A DNA stretch of 64,000 bases from Actinoalloteichus fjordicus (GCF_001941625.1 NZ_CP016076.1:1426001-1490000), one strand, 5' to 3'; positions 26,351 through 34,555 are shown, counted from the stretch's first letter. Notes: generated by a model not told the origin, from the sequence alone. Numbers and translations: made by a program.

Positions 26351-26517
26351 CTGTCCTCCTGTTCTCGACGTCGCTCGGCCCTTGGCCGCCTGACTCTACG
26401 GGGTAGGCGTGACTCGACCAGGTTAGTCCGTCTGGGCTAAATCGAAAATTTTCCCTTCGGCTACCTTGATCCTCGGATATGGGTCGTCCATGCTGGCGGA
26501 ACTCCAGGAACAGCGAA

Positions 26518-26547
26518 GGGGCCGGACACCTCCAAGCCTCCGGCCCC
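26518..26547 (+). promoter_or_regulatory. Leader hairpin ahead of the small-ORF chain
   Basis: GGGGCCGGA and TCCGGCCCC form a perfect 9-bp stem with a 12-base loop, just upstream of a strong GAGAGGAG ribosome site and the GTG at 26571. It could attenuate transcription or protect the 5' end. No regulator is known. Confidence 0.5.
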
Positions 26548-26570
26548 TCCACAACGAGAGGAGCTACGAC

Positions 26571-26672
26571 GTGGCAACCGTCGTGACTCATCCCGCCGAG
26601 AGCCTAACGGCGGATCGTCCAACACAAGATCTATCTGCTGGCCCGGTGGGTGCGTTGGGATCGGCGCGGTGA
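26571..26672 (+). CDS. Very small ORF 1 of an overlapping chain (33 aa)
   Basis: A GTG start follows GAGAGGAG at ideal distance and encodes VATVVTHPAESLTADRP and 16 further residues. The stop overlaps the next start (GTGA). The peptide is hydrophilic with no known domain. It is retained because of the strong ribosome site and the coupling to the next ORF; longer starts upstream (ATG 26490) are less well supported. Confidence 0.45.
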   Translation: MATVVTHPAESLTADRPTQDLSAGPVGALGSAR

Positions 26673-27073
26673 GGTTCATCGATGATCATCTGTTCGCCAC
26701 GTTGACCGCCGTCGGTGCGTCCCTGCTCGTCTTCGGCGTCTTCGACCTCGCCTGGCGGCGGTGGCGGGAGTCGCATCCGCGTCGACGTCCACCGTCGCGA
26801 AAGGACTGGCGGCGGATTCGCGCCGTCGAGGAGCGGCTGCGCGCTGCTCACGTGATCGCCAGGGTCCGGGCGGAGGCGGCGTCTGCTGAAGTCGAGGCCG
26901 AGGCCCCCGCCCGGCGCGAGTCGCCGTCCCGGCGCCGAGCCGCGCAGTACTCGGCGCCGCCGATCCCGTCGAGCCGGACCGTGGCCGTCGACTCGACGCA
27001 GATCCGGCTCTCCACTCCGGTCCCCGCCGTGCCTGCGGGTTGGGTGCACGCCTTCTCGGGGAGCCTCACGTGA
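26669..27073 (+). CDS. Small membrane protein, chain ORF 2 (134 aa)
   Basis: This starts with a GTG overlapping the previous stop. One N-terminal membrane helix (about residues 8-28, LFATLTAVGASLLVFGVFDLAW) is followed by a very basic region (RRWRESHPRRRPPSRKDWRRIR) and a Pro/Ser-rich end. This suggests a single-pass protein with a cytoplasmic basic tail. I do not recognise the family. The stop overlaps the next ORF by four bases. Confidence 0.55.
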   Translation: MRFIDDHLFATLTAVGASLLVFGVFDLAWRRWRESHPRRRPPSRKDWRRIRAVEERLRAAHVIARVRAEAASAEVEAEAPARRESPSRRRAAQYSAPPIPSSRTVAVDSTQIRLSTPVPAVPAGWVHAFSGSLT

Positions 27074-27261
27074 GGCGCGCGGTGGGTCAGTGGCTGCACG
27101 GGCTGCTTCGCCGTCCTCGGCCGGTGCCGTGCTGTGCCTTGATCTCGGTGGTGCTCGGCGGTGTCGAGCTGCGGGCGCCGCAGCCTGCGGTGTACTCCCG
27201 TGCCTCGCGGGTCCGCTACTTCATCCACGATCGCCGCCGCCTTCAGCTGGTGCACCGATGA
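27070..27261 (+). CDS. Small basic protein, chain ORF 3 (63 aa)
   Basis: A GTG start in GTGA overlap with the previous stop encodes a 63-residue, Arg-rich protein with a CC pair and the end segment RVRYFIHDRRRLQLVHR. There is no known domain. It is supported by its exact place in the chain of overlapping ORFs, and it ends in an ATGA overlap with the next. Confidence 0.45.
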   Translation: MRRAVGQWLHGLLRRPRPVPCCALISVVLGGVELRAPQPAVYSRASRVRYFIHDRRRLQLVHR

Positions 27262-27614
27262 CGGGCGGCGCAGGTGCCTCCGCCACCGTCCAGGCCTGCC
27301 GGCCGCCTCGCACCGAGGGGTGCAGGCCCGACCTCGGCTCCCCGACGGCACCGATTCGGAGCGGGGAACCCGCCGAACGGGGCGGCTCCTCTTCTTCCGA
27401 TTCTCCCGCCGCCGACCCGGCCGCGCCTCGGCCGAAGGAACCCTCGGCGGACCATCCGCCGAGGTGGGGCGGGCGGTTCCGCCGCCTGGAGCATCGGCGG
27501 GACGAGGACTACAGCTCACTCGACGTCGCGGTCTGCGGGGCGGCGATCGTGTCGGTGGCCGAGTGGCTTCGCTTGTTGCGTTGCGCCGTCTGCTTTCCGG
27601 CGGTTCCGTCGTGA
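27258..27614 (+). CDS. Small protein, chain ORF 4 (118 aa)
   Basis: The ATG overlaps the previous stop. The first 75 residues are low-complexity (Pro, Ser, Ala, Gly). The end, EDYSSLDVAVCGAAIVSVAEWLRLLRCAVCFPAV, is hydrophobic, amphipathic and has three cysteines. No family is recognised. It ends in a GTGA overlap with the next ORF. Confidence 0.5.
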   Translation: MTGGAGASATVQACRPPRTEGCRPDLGSPTAPIRSGEPAERGGSSSSDSPAADPAAPRPKEPSADHPPRWGGRFRRLEHRRDEDYSSLDVAVCGAAIVSVAEWLRLLRCAVCFPAVPS

Positions 27615-27853
27615 CGGCGACGGCCTGGTTCGTGCGGAGCGTGCGCACCGGGGACACCCATCTGGCCCCGGCCGACTGGAACGGCTCCGATCTGATCCGG
27701 CCGGTGTGCGCGCCGGCGGTCGAGTTTCGCGCGATGAACCGGCGGCCCTTGCGCGTCTGTTACTACGACGAGCAACGCTGCCCGCTCTGCCTCGGACTCA
27801 CCACCACCCCCGCCGCACCGATCCCGCACCTGGCATCGGCGGCCCCGCGATGA
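27611..27853 (+). CDS. Small Cys-containing protein, chain ORF 5 (80 aa)
   Basis: A GTG start overlaps the previous stop. The sequence has a compact N-terminal part (TATAWFVRSVRTGDTHLAPADWNG) and four cysteines, including a CPLC pair after RVCYYDEQR. A small metal site is possible but unproven. It ends in an ATGA overlap with a further 25-codon frame. Confidence 0.5.
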   Translation: MTATAWFVRSVRTGDTHLAPADWNGSDLIRPVCAPAVEFRAMNRRPLRVCYYDEQRCPLCLGLTTTPAAPIPHLASAAPR

Positions 27854-27927
27854 GCGACCGGACGGCGTGGCCACGGCCGAGTCTCGCACGGTGGCAGCGC
27901 TTCAGATGCGACGCAGGGATCACCTAG
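27850..27927 (+). CDS. Possible last peptide of the chain, ORF 6 (25 aa)
   Basis: The ATG at 27850 overlaps the previous stop in the ATGA manner used throughout this chain and opens a 25-codon frame starting MSDRTAWPRPSLARWQRF. The only evidence for it being a gene is this position, so confidence is low. Confidence 0.3.
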   Translation: MSDRTAWPRPSLARWQRFRCDAGIT

Positions 27928-28243
27928 AAGCAGCAGAGCCGTGAACTCCCCGATCCGGGCGTCGCCCGCCCGGCCGGGGCGGTCCGAACCTCCCCCGACG
28001 CGGACCCCGCGCGGTTCGGACCACCGGCGGCGCGGGCGGCCATCCCGCCTGGCGCCCGCGCCGCTGCCGAGGCTGTCGGCTGTGTATCCGTCCGCAGTCG
28101 ACAGGCGGCCCGGGCATCCCCGGACACCGGCGCCCACCCGGTGGCTCGGGCCGCAGCCCGAACCTCTCGGGTGCTCTGCCGTGGCCCGACTCCGGCAGAG
28201 CACCCGAGATCCACGAACCACCGCCGCCGACCCCGCACCCTGA
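27928..28243. other. Intergenic region
   Basis: These 316 bases have no supported gene. The region lies between the small-ORF chain and the inverted-repeat element that adjoins the ABC-F gene end. Confidence 0.5.
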
Positions 28244-28355
28244 GAGCCTGTCTTTGATCCTCCTGGAGTCGTGAGCGGGGATCAGCTGACGACAACGCCG
28301 CAGATCGCCGCGTTGGCCCCGCGCAACTCCGAAAGTGGGGATCAAAGGCAGGCTC
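28244..28355 (-). mobile_element. Small inverted-repeat (MITE-like) element, short form
   Basis: The ends GAGCCTGTCTTTGATCC and GGATCAAAGGCAGGCTC are inverted repeats with one mismatch. The flanks are TGA and TTA, which fits a three-base TNA target. The 112-bp interior is the reverse complement of the element at 60022-60182 minus about 48 bases. It codes for nothing. It ends five bases before the ABC-F stop codon, so its hairpin could also serve as a transcript end. Confidence 0.85.
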
Positions 28356-28360
28356 TTAGC

Positions 28361-30094
28361 TCAGTCGACCAGCCTGCCCGCCCGCATCGTGACGACGCGA
28401 CCGGTGAAGCGGGAGCGCAGCATCCGGTCGTGCGAGACGATCACCACGGCACCCGCGTACTGGGCCAGCGCCTCCTCCAGCTGCTCGACCAGCGCGGGGG
28501 AGAGGTGGTTGGTCGGCTCGTCCAGCAACAGCAGGTCCACCTCGCGGCGGAACAGCCTCGCCAGTGACAGCCGCCTGCGCTGCCCGATGGAGAGCCCGCT
28601 CAGCGGTGTGTCGAGTTCGCCGGAACGGAACAGACCGGAGGCCGTCAGCCCGCCCCGATGCTCCGTCGACGGGCCCGGCAGCCCGGCCGCGAAGGCCTCC
28701 GCCAGCGTGCGATCGGGGTCGCCGATCGGGTCGTCCTGCGGAAGCCAGCCCAGCCGCTTCGGCCTGCGCACCCGTCCCCGATCCGGTTCGAGGTCACCGG
28801 CGAGCACCCGGAGCAGCGTGCTCTTGCCCGCGCCGTTCGGGCCGGTGATGAGTACCCGATCTCCGCCGCGCACGTCGAAGGACGCCACGTCGAGTCGGTC
28901 CCCGACCAGGACCTGATCGGCCGTGACCAGCGGAGATCGCGAGCCGTCCTCGCCGCCGCCGCGCAGTGTGGCGCGGAAGCGCAGCGGCGCGGGCGGACGC
29001 GGGACCGGTGACTCCTTGAGTCGTCGCACCCGCTCCTTCGCCTGCCGCACCCGCGCGGAGATCTGCTTCTCCACCGAGCGCTGATGCCGCTGCGACGACT
29101 TCTCCGTGTCGCGCCGAGGTCCCGCCGCCAGGACGTTCGCCGCCGACGACGCCAACGCCGTCTGTCGTTCGATCTCCGCCAGCCAGTCGCGATGGGCCTG
29201 CTCCCACCGATCGCGTTCGGCCTGCTTGTCCCGCAGGTAGCCCGCATAGCCGCCGCCGTGTCGCTCGACGACGTGCCGTTCGGCGTCCACGGCAAGCAGT
29301 GTCGTGACCACCCGATCGAGGAAGACCCGGTCGTGGGAGACCACGACGACGGTTCCCCGATGCCCGCGCAGCCGGTCTTCCAACCAGGTGAGCGCGCCCG
29401 CGTCGAGATGGTTGGTCGGCTCGTCGAGCAGCAGCAGCTCCGGCGATGCCGCCAGCAGACAGGCCAGGCCCAGCCGGGACTGCTCGCCGCCGGAGAGCGA
29501 GCCGAGCAGCCTGTGCCTGCCGATTCCTGCGAGCCCGAGCCCGTCCATCGCGGCGTCGACGCGGGCGTCGGCGGCGTAGCCGTCCCGCAGCTCGAAGGCC
29601 TCGACGAGATCGCCGTAGCGGACGAGTCGGTCGGGCAGTTCCTCCGCCGGGGCGTCGGAGAGGGCCCGTTCGGCATCCCGCATCCGGCGTTCCAGGTCGC
29701 GGATGTCGGCCAGGGCATGGTCGATCGCGTTCTGCACGGTGTCGGACGGCGGCAGGTCCGGGACCTGACCGAGGTAGCCGAGGCCGCCGGGCGCGGTGAC
29801 GGTCACCTCCCCACCATCCGGCCGGTCCAGCCCCGCGATCAGGCGCAGCAGCGTGGACTTCCCGGAGCCGTTCTCGCCGATCACGCCCGCTCGCTCGCCT
29901 GCGGCGACGGACACGGTGACGCCGTCGAGCAGCGTTCGCCCGCCCGGCGCCCGCACGGCGTCGCGCAGCGCGAGTTGGAAGACCCGCCCGTTGGCGGCGG
30001 TGGGGGTCGCTGGGATCTCCCCGGCTGCCGCCTCGGCGGCTTCTCCGGGATCGGTGCTGGTCAGCACAGTGGTTCTCTGGCGGTTGGTGCGCAT
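28361..30094 (-). CDS. ABC-F ribosome-protection type ATPase
   Basis: This is a 577-residue protein with two ABC ATPase domains and no membrane segments, the ABC-F layout. Domain 1 has Walker A GENGSGKST, signature LSGGEQSRL and Walker B LLLLDEPTNHLD; domain 2 has GPNGAGKST, LSIGQRRRL and LLLLDEPTNHL. The linker contains the long charged helices of the antibiotic-resistance type (KQISARVRQAKERVRRLKESP). Such proteins dislodge ribosome-targeting antibiotics. I chose the ATG at 30094 because AAGGTGG precedes it; a longer frame starts at 30154. A 350-base leader with a short ORF suggests drug-induced attenuation. Confidence 0.92.
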   Translation of the reverse strand: MRTNRQRTTVLTSTDPGEAAEAAAGEIPATPTAANGRVFQLALRDAVRAPGGRTLLDGVTVSVAAGERAGVIGENGSGKSTLLRLIAGLDRPDGGEVTVTAPGGLGYLGQVPDLPPSDTVQNAIDHALADIRDLERRMRDAERALSDAPAEELPDRLVRYGDLVEAFELRDGYAADARVDAAMDGLGLAGIGRHRLLGSLSGGEQSRLGLACLLAASPELLLLDEPTNHLDAGALTWLEDRLRGHRGTVVVVSHDRVFLDRVVTTLLAVDAERHVVERHGGGYAGYLRDKQAERDRWEQAHRDWLAEIERQTALASSAANVLAAGPRRDTEKSSQRHQRSVEKQISARVRQAKERVRRLKESPVPRPPAPLRFRATLRGGGEDGSRSPLVTADQVLVGDRLDVASFDVRGGDRVLITGPNGAGKSTLLRVLAGDLEPDRGRVRRPKRLGWLPQDDPIGDPDRTLAEAFAAGLPGPSTEHRGGLTASGLFRSGELDTPLSGLSIGQRRRLSLARLFRREVDLLLLDEPTNHLSPALVEQLEEALAQYAGAVVIVSHDRMLRSRFTGRVVTMRAGRLVD

Positions 30095-30445
30095 GGTGAA
30101 TCCACCTTCGGTGCGAGAAGAGACGAGATCACCGAGGGGAGCTGCGGGCGGCACGACGAATCCGGCCGCGTGGCACCGTGACCGGCGCGGGACGCGGCGC
30201 GGACGGCTTGCTCAGCACGGGACGACCCGCCGTACGCAGCGCAAACGGCTGCGGATCAGCGGAGAACGGTCCGGCGAGAGAGCAGCCGGGCGGGCAACAG
30301 CTCAGCGGGGAGCGGCCTGCGGGGTGTGCTTGTCGTGCCGACTCGGGTCGGCTGCACCGAGGACGTCGCCCGGCACGGCGCCGGGACCGTCAAGGCCCGG
30401 GACGCGGCGGCTGATCAGGCGACGTCACAGCTCCGACGAGGAGCT

Positions 30446-30490
30446 TCAGTGGAAGTACAAGCGCAACGTGCGAGCGCCGGAGCATGTCAT
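30446..30490 (-). CDS. Candidate leader peptide of the ABC-F gene (14 aa)
   Basis: The minus-strand ATG at 30490 opens the 14-codon frame MTCSGARTLRLYFH. It lies seven bases after a TATGGT hexamer, so it would be the first codon of a leaderless message. Downstream, before the ABC-F start at 30094, several hairpins can form (for example AGCTCC/GGAGCT directly at the stop, and CCGGG-rich stems). Short leader peptides that sense stalled ribosomes are known to control ABC-F and rRNA methyltransferase genes in actinomycetes. The assignment is by position and structure only. Confidence 0.5.
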   Translation of the reverse strand: MTCSGARTLRLYFH

Positions 30491-30498
30491 GTGGTCCA

Positions 30499-30504
30499 CC
30501 ATAC
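30499..30504 (-). promoter_or_regulatory. Candidate -10 box of the ABC-F transcript
   Basis: TATGGT on the minus strand, seven bases before the leader-peptide ATG. An A-rich patch (GAGAAAACC) lies upstream near the -35 position, a feature of WhiB7-type promoters; that link is speculative. Confidence 0.45.
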
Positions 30505-30649
30505 CGACGGCGTCCAGTGGTTTTCTCCCGCGCGGAGTCTGATCGCTCGCCCGCGTGGGGCATGCAGGGGCGGCCGGTCAGCAGGCGTCTGTCCTGCCGG
30601 GAACGGGGCGCGGTCCCGGAGGCAGTCTGCAGAATGGGACGCCCGACTG

Positions 30650-30683
30650 TTTCGCGACAGGTATTCTCCTGGTCGTCGCGAAA
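30650..30683. repeat. Inverted repeat TTTCGCGAC / GTCGCGAAA
   Basis: There are nine perfect bases in each arm with a 16-base spacer, extended by ACTG/CCAGT on the outside. It lies in a gene-free, somewhat AT-richer stretch. It could be an operator or a hairpin; no neighbouring gene start makes the choice obvious. Confidence 0.6.
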
Positions 30684-31039
30684 CCAGTCGACGGCTATCC
30701 GGCCGAACGGCTCATTGCATTCATTGGCACGTTTCTGATCCCGAACGGCCGAAGCAGAATCGGCGATCTTCGATTCGAGAGCTGCCTGCCGCTCACCCGT
30801 CCGACCGGATGCCGAACCATCCGTGGCGGCTTCTTCATGCCGTCGTGATCGGCCCCGTTCCGGCGACGGTGTTCCGAATAGTGATGAGCCCTACTGGTAA
30901 TGTCCGGGCGGGAATAGGCGCGGCCGGAAGCAGCGGACCGCGCCCGCCGCCGGTCCACGTCGTTGACGACGTCTCCGGCGCTGCGGTGGTGATCGCCGGT
31001 CAGGGCCGGACAGCGCAGTCCTGACGGGCGATTCCGGGA

Positions 31040-31801
31040 TCAGCGAGTGGTGAAGCCGCCGTCGACGGCAAGCGCCGCGCCCGTGACGAAGCTCGCCTCA
31101 TCGCTCAGCAGGAAGGCGGCGAAGGCGGCGATCTCCTCGGGCTGGGCGACGCGACCGACCGGGTGCAGACCGGCGATCATCTCCCGACCCTGCTGCGTCG
31201 CACCAGTGCTACTGCGGTAGGCCGGGGTGTCCACACCGCCGGTGAGCAGCGCGTTCACCCGGAGACCGTGTGCGGCGTTCTCCAATGCGGCGGCCCTGGT
31301 CAGACCGACGATCCCGTGCTTGGCCGCGACATAGGGCGCGAGGGCGGCCATCCCGACCACCCCGAGGTTGGAGGCGTTGTTCAGGATGGCCCCACCACCC
31401 GAGGCGAGGATGGCAGGCACCTCATGCTTGATTCCGTAGAACACGCTCGTCAGATTGAGGTCGAGTTCGGCTCGCCAGGCGGCCTCGTCGAGGTCCTGCA
31501 CCGGTGCCATCACGGTGATTCCGCCCGCATTGTTGAACGCGCCGTCCACTCGACCGAATCGCTCGACCGTCGTCCTGACCAGAGCGGCGACCGAATCCTC
31601 CACCGTCACATCGGTCGGCACGAACAGGGCCTTCCCGCCCCGGGATCGGATCTCGGCGGCGAAATGTTCGCCTACGTCCGCACCGCGAGCGGCGAGTACG
31701 ACGGTGGCGCCCTCGGTCGCGACGCGTTCCGCCACCGCCTTCCCCATCCCCGACGTGGCACCGGTGATGATGATGACCTTGGAGTCTAACCGAGACGACA
31801 T
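31040..31801 (-). CDS. Short-chain dehydrogenase/reductase
   Basis: This is a 253-residue classical SDR. The NAD(P) motif is TGATSGMG at the N-terminus, followed by FNNAG, the serine in NNASNLG, and YVAAK with the catalytic Tyr and Lys; the end reads VTGAALAVDGGF as usual. The arginines after the second strand (AARG) hint at NADP, but this is weak. I chose the ATG at 31801 because GAGGATGA precedes it; two other in-frame ATGs lie upstream. It sits beside the betaine-type oxygenase region but is separated from the reductase gene by about 230 bases. The substrate is unknown. Confidence 0.9.
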   Translation of the reverse strand: MSSRLDSKVIIITGATSGMGKAVAERVATEGATVVLAARGADVGEHFAAEIRSRGGKALFVPTDVTVEDSVAALVRTTVERFGRVDGAFNNAGGITVMAPVQDLDEAAWRAELDLNLTSVFYGIKHEVPAILASGGGAILNNASNLGVVGMAALAPYVAAKHGIVGLTRAAALENAAHGLRVNALLTGGVDTPAYRSSTGATQQGREMIAGLHPVGRVAQPEEIAAFAAFLLSDEASFVTGAALAVDGGFTTR

Positions 31802-32035
31802 TCTCATCCTCAGATCGAACGAACACAGGTGACAGCTCGGCACCTATAGTCGCCCGCCCAGGGCGCGCAGGCTCGCGATATTCGGACGGCACATTCTGGT
31901 CTTCGACGTAATCCGGGCATGGAGAATCCAACATCTGCCGTGAGTGCGGGCGCTGCCGAGTGCGGTCCGGCCGGGGCGGCGGCCGTCGATCCCGATCGCG
32001 CCCGGCACACCCGACGCGCGATCAGGAGCGGGCCG

Positions 32036-33301
32036 TCACGTCGAGGCCGCAGGCGACGACTCGACGGCCCGCTCGACCTCGGCCCGCAACTCGCGCCGCA
32101 GCCGAGTAAAGCATCGGCCCCGGTTCATCGCGACGACGCCGGTGAGCCTGCCCTGCCTGCGATAGACGGAGACGAAGTCCCGGTCGGCGAACGAGCCCTC
32201 GACCACCGCCAGATCGTCGTCGGCGTCGGGGTGCCCGGCGAGCTGGATGCGGGTCGAGTACTGGTCGGACCAGAAGTACGGCACCCGGTTGGGCACCGGA
32301 TCGGTGCCGCTCTCGCCGCGCGACCGACCGGTCAGCAGCGTCCGCACCGCGACGGGCGCCTGTTCCACGGCCGCCGTCCAGTGCTCGTGCCGCCGCGAGC
32401 CGCCCGCCGGATCGGCGTAGCGCGCGACGTCGCCGAGCGCGACCACGCCGGGCAGCGCGGTGGCGCCTCCGGCATCGCAGCCGACCCCGTCGGCGATGTC
32501 CACCCCGGAGCCCGCCAGCCAGTCGACCGCAGGCCGGGAACCGATCCCGATCACGACCACGTCGGCGGCCAGCTCCCGGCCGTCGCGGCCCAGGACGGCC
32601 GTGACCCGCGTCGAGCCCGTTCGGTCCGTGTCTCCGCCGGCGCCGTCGCCCCGGTTCGGCTCGGTCCGCAGCCCGGCGACGCCGAAGCCGCAGTGCATCG
32701 TCACCCCGTGATCCCGATGCAGCTCACCGCAGATCGCGCCCACCGTCGGACCGAGCACCCGCGCCAGCGGCACGTCCAGCGCCTCCACCACCGTGACCGG
32801 CAGGCCGAGCGCGTGGCAGGTGGCCGCCACCTCGGCGCCGACGAAGCCCGCGCCGATCACCACCGTCCTCGGCGTGCCCTCGGTCAACGCCGTACGCAGC
32901 GCCCGCGCATCGGCCAGCGTGCGCAGGGTGTGCACCCCGGCGACGTCGGTCAGTCCTGGCAGCGTCCTGGCCAGCGCACCGGTCGCGATCACCACGCCGT
33001 CGGAGGCGATCAGCGTGCCGTCGTCCAACTCGACCGTCCTGGTGTGTCGGTCGAGTCGCACGGCCCGGCGACCGGTGCGCCAGTGCGCGTCGACCTCGGC
33101 CAGCTCCGCCTCGTCGGCCAGCGCCAGTTCCGCCTCGTCGATCTCGCCGCGCAGGAACCGCTTGGACAGCGGCGGCCGGTCGTAGGGCCGCTGCGGCTCC
33201 GCGCCGATCACGGTGATCGTCCCGTCGAAGCCCTGGTCGCGCAGCTCCCGGACGGCGTGCCAGCCTGCCAGCCCCGCGCCGACGACCGTCACGGCTCTCA
33301 T
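32036..33301 (-). CDS. Ferredoxin--NAD(P)+ reductase (Rieske-oxygenase reductase type)
   Basis: This is a 421-residue FAD protein of the BphA4/ferredoxin reductase family. It has an FAD motif at the N-terminus (VVGAGLAGWHAVRELR), PYDRPPLSK, the NAD motif VVIGAGFVGAEVAA, and GIGSRPAVDWL followed by the VVALGDVARYAD FAD site. The C-terminal PYFWSDQYSTRIQLAG is characteristic. The ATG overlaps the stop of the small Rieske ferredoxin (ATGA). Together they should pass electrons from NAD(P)H to a Rieske oxygenase; the only candidate in this window is encoded at 37901-39052. Confidence 0.92.
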   Translation of the reverse strand: MRAVTVVGAGLAGWHAVRELRDQGFDGTITVIGAEPQRPYDRPPLSKRFLRGEIDEAELALADEAELAEVDAHWRTGRRAVRLDRHTRTVELDDGTLIASDGVVIATGALARTLPGLTDVAGVHTLRTLADARALRTALTEGTPRTVVIGAGFVGAEVAATCHALGLPVTVVEALDVPLARVLGPTVGAICGELHRDHGVTMHCGFGVAGLRTEPNRGDGAGGDTDRTGSTRVTAVLGRDGRELAADVVVIGIGSRPAVDWLAGSGVDIADGVGCDAGGATALPGVVALGDVARYADPAGGSRRHEHWTAAVEQAPVAVRTLLTGRSRGESGTDPVPNRVPYFWSDQYSTRIQLAGHPDADDDLAVVEGSFADRDFVSVYRRQGRLTGVVAMNRGRCFTRLRRELRAEVERAVESSPAAST

Positions 33302-33615
33302 GCGACCGGCTCCCGCACCGAGGTGTCGACGTGGATCATGTCGCCGACGAGGACCACCGGGTAGGTTCGCACCGGCCGCCGGGCGGGCGGACCCGTCGGC
33401 ATTCCGGTGCGCAGGTCGAACATCGCGGCATGGAGCGGACACTCGATGAGGCAGCCCTCCAACCAGCCGTCGGACAGGGCGGCGTCCTGATGGGAGCAGG
33501 TGTCGTCGATCGCGTACAACTCGCCGTCGGCGTTGAAGACCGCGACGGGTCGGGGCGCGAGGACGCGGACGGATTCGCCGGGCGGGAGTTCGGCCAGAGT
33601 GCAGACGGGGATCAC
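33298..33615 (-). CDS. Small Rieske-type [2Fe-2S] ferredoxin
   Basis: This is a 105-residue protein that binds a Rieske cluster through Cys40-x-His42 (DTCSHQDAAL) and Cys59-x-x-His62 (ECPLHAAMF). It starts with GTG after GGAGGCC; the open frame continues far upstream but without similarity. It is co-translated with the ferredoxin reductase. The promoter lies in the short gap shared with the IclR gene, which contains the inverted repeat described at 33626-33663. Confidence 0.93.
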   Translation of the reverse strand: MIPVCTLAELPPGESVRVLAPRPVAVFNADGELYAIDDTCSHQDAALSDGWLEGCLIECPLHAAMFDLRTGMPTGPPARRPVRTYPVVLVGDMIHVDTSVREPVA

Positions 33616-33625
33616 GGCGGCCTCC

Positions 33626-33663
33626 AGTTGCGCAGAGCGGAACATGGTGTGGAGTACGCAACA
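33626..33663. promoter_or_regulatory. Candidate IclR operator at the ferredoxin/iclR divergent promoter
   Basis: The half-sites AGTTGCGCA (33626-33634) and TACGCAACA (33655-33663) form an inverted repeat with a 20-base spacer. The same half-sites and spacing occur at 34764-34801 upstream of the dimethylglycine-oxidase-like gene. Confidence 0.65.
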
Positions 33664-33745
33664 CTGTGCGGCGCGTGTTCCGGCGTCGTCAATACGCCGC
33701 TCGGGTTGTCCGAGGGGGCTGTTCCCGGCGGCTACGGTTGGCGCC

Positions 33746-34555
33746 ATGGGCGATGACACGGCGGTGAACGGACGGGACAGGGCATCGGCCAAGACCGGCG
33801 GAAACCTGGTGCAGTCGGTGGATCGGGCGATCAGCGTGCTGGAACTGCTCGCGAAGAACGGCGAGTCCGGCATCACCGAGATCGCCGCCGAACTCGGTGT
33901 CCACAAGTCGACGGCCTCCCGACTGCTCACCGTCCTGGAGCAGCGCGGCCTCGTCGAGCAGCTCGGGCAGCGCGGCAAGTACGTGATCGGCTTCGGCATC
34001 GTCCGACTGGCGGGCGCCGCCACCGGCCGGATGGACCTCGCCCAGCTCGGCCAGACGGTGTGCCAGTCGCTGGCCGAACAGCTCGGCGAGACGGTGAACG
34101 TCGCCGTGCCCGACAGCGGAGTGGCCATCAACATCAGCCAGGTGCGCGGCGCCGCGTCGGTCACCACGCACAACTGGGTCGGCCAGCGCACCCCGCTGCA
34201 CGCCACCTCCAGCGGGAAGGTGCTCCTCGCGCACCTGCCCGACCGGCAGCGCGAGGCACTGCTGGGGGAGGAGCTGGAGAGCTACACGCCCAGGACCGTC
34301 ACCGACGTCGCCGATCTCCGGGCCGAGCTGGACCAGGTGCTTCGCGACGGCTACACCGCCTGTTTCGAGGAACTGGAACTGGGCCTCAACGCGCTGGCCG
34401 CACCGGTTCGAGGACCCGACGGCGCGGTGCTCGCCGCGATCAGCGCCTCCGGGCCCTCCTACCGGCTGTCGCGCAGGCGTATCCGGCAGGTCGCGCCGCA
34501 GCTCATCGCCGCCGCCGGGGAGCTGTCCCACCGGCTCGGCTACCTCGGCGACTAG
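33746..34555 (+). CDS. IclR-family transcriptional regulator
   Basis: This is a 269-residue protein. It has an N-terminal winged helix (SVDRAISVLELLAKNGESGITEIAAELGVHKSTASRLL) and a C-terminal effector domain with RTPLHATSSGKVLLAHLP and GYTACFEELELGLNALAAPV. The ATG is seven bases after TACGGT, so a leaderless message is likely; an in-frame extension upstream crosses the ferredoxin promoter and is rejected. It stands between the two arms of the catabolic region and is the best candidate to bind the two repeated operator sites. Confidence 0.93.
   Translation: MGDDTAVNGRDRASAKTGGNLVQSVDRAISVLELLAKNGESGITEIAAELGVHKSTASRLLTVLEQRGLVEQLGQRGKYVIGFGIVRLAGAATGRMDLAQLGQTVCQSLAEQLGETVNVAVPDSGVAINISQVRGAASVTTHNWVGQRTPLHATSSGKVLLAHLPDRQREALLGEELESYTPRTVTDVADLRAELDQVLRDGYTACFEELELGLNALAAPVRGPDGAVLAAISASGPSYRLSRRRIRQVAPQLIAAAGELSHRLGYLGD

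Larger units (their letters stand above)
30095..31039. other. Long leader of the ABC-F gene and intergenic region
   Basis: These 945 bases hold the minus-strand ABC-F leader (30095-30510), with a candidate 14-codon leader peptide, and then about 530 bases without a supported gene. At 30650-30683 there is an inverted repeat, TTTCGCGAC/GTCGCGAAA, with a 16-base spacer. Confidence 0.55.

Noticed and set aside
33500-33745. N-terminal extension of the IclR regulator
   Set aside because: It would cross the ferredoxin promoter and start codon; the ATG at 33746 has a well-placed -10 box.
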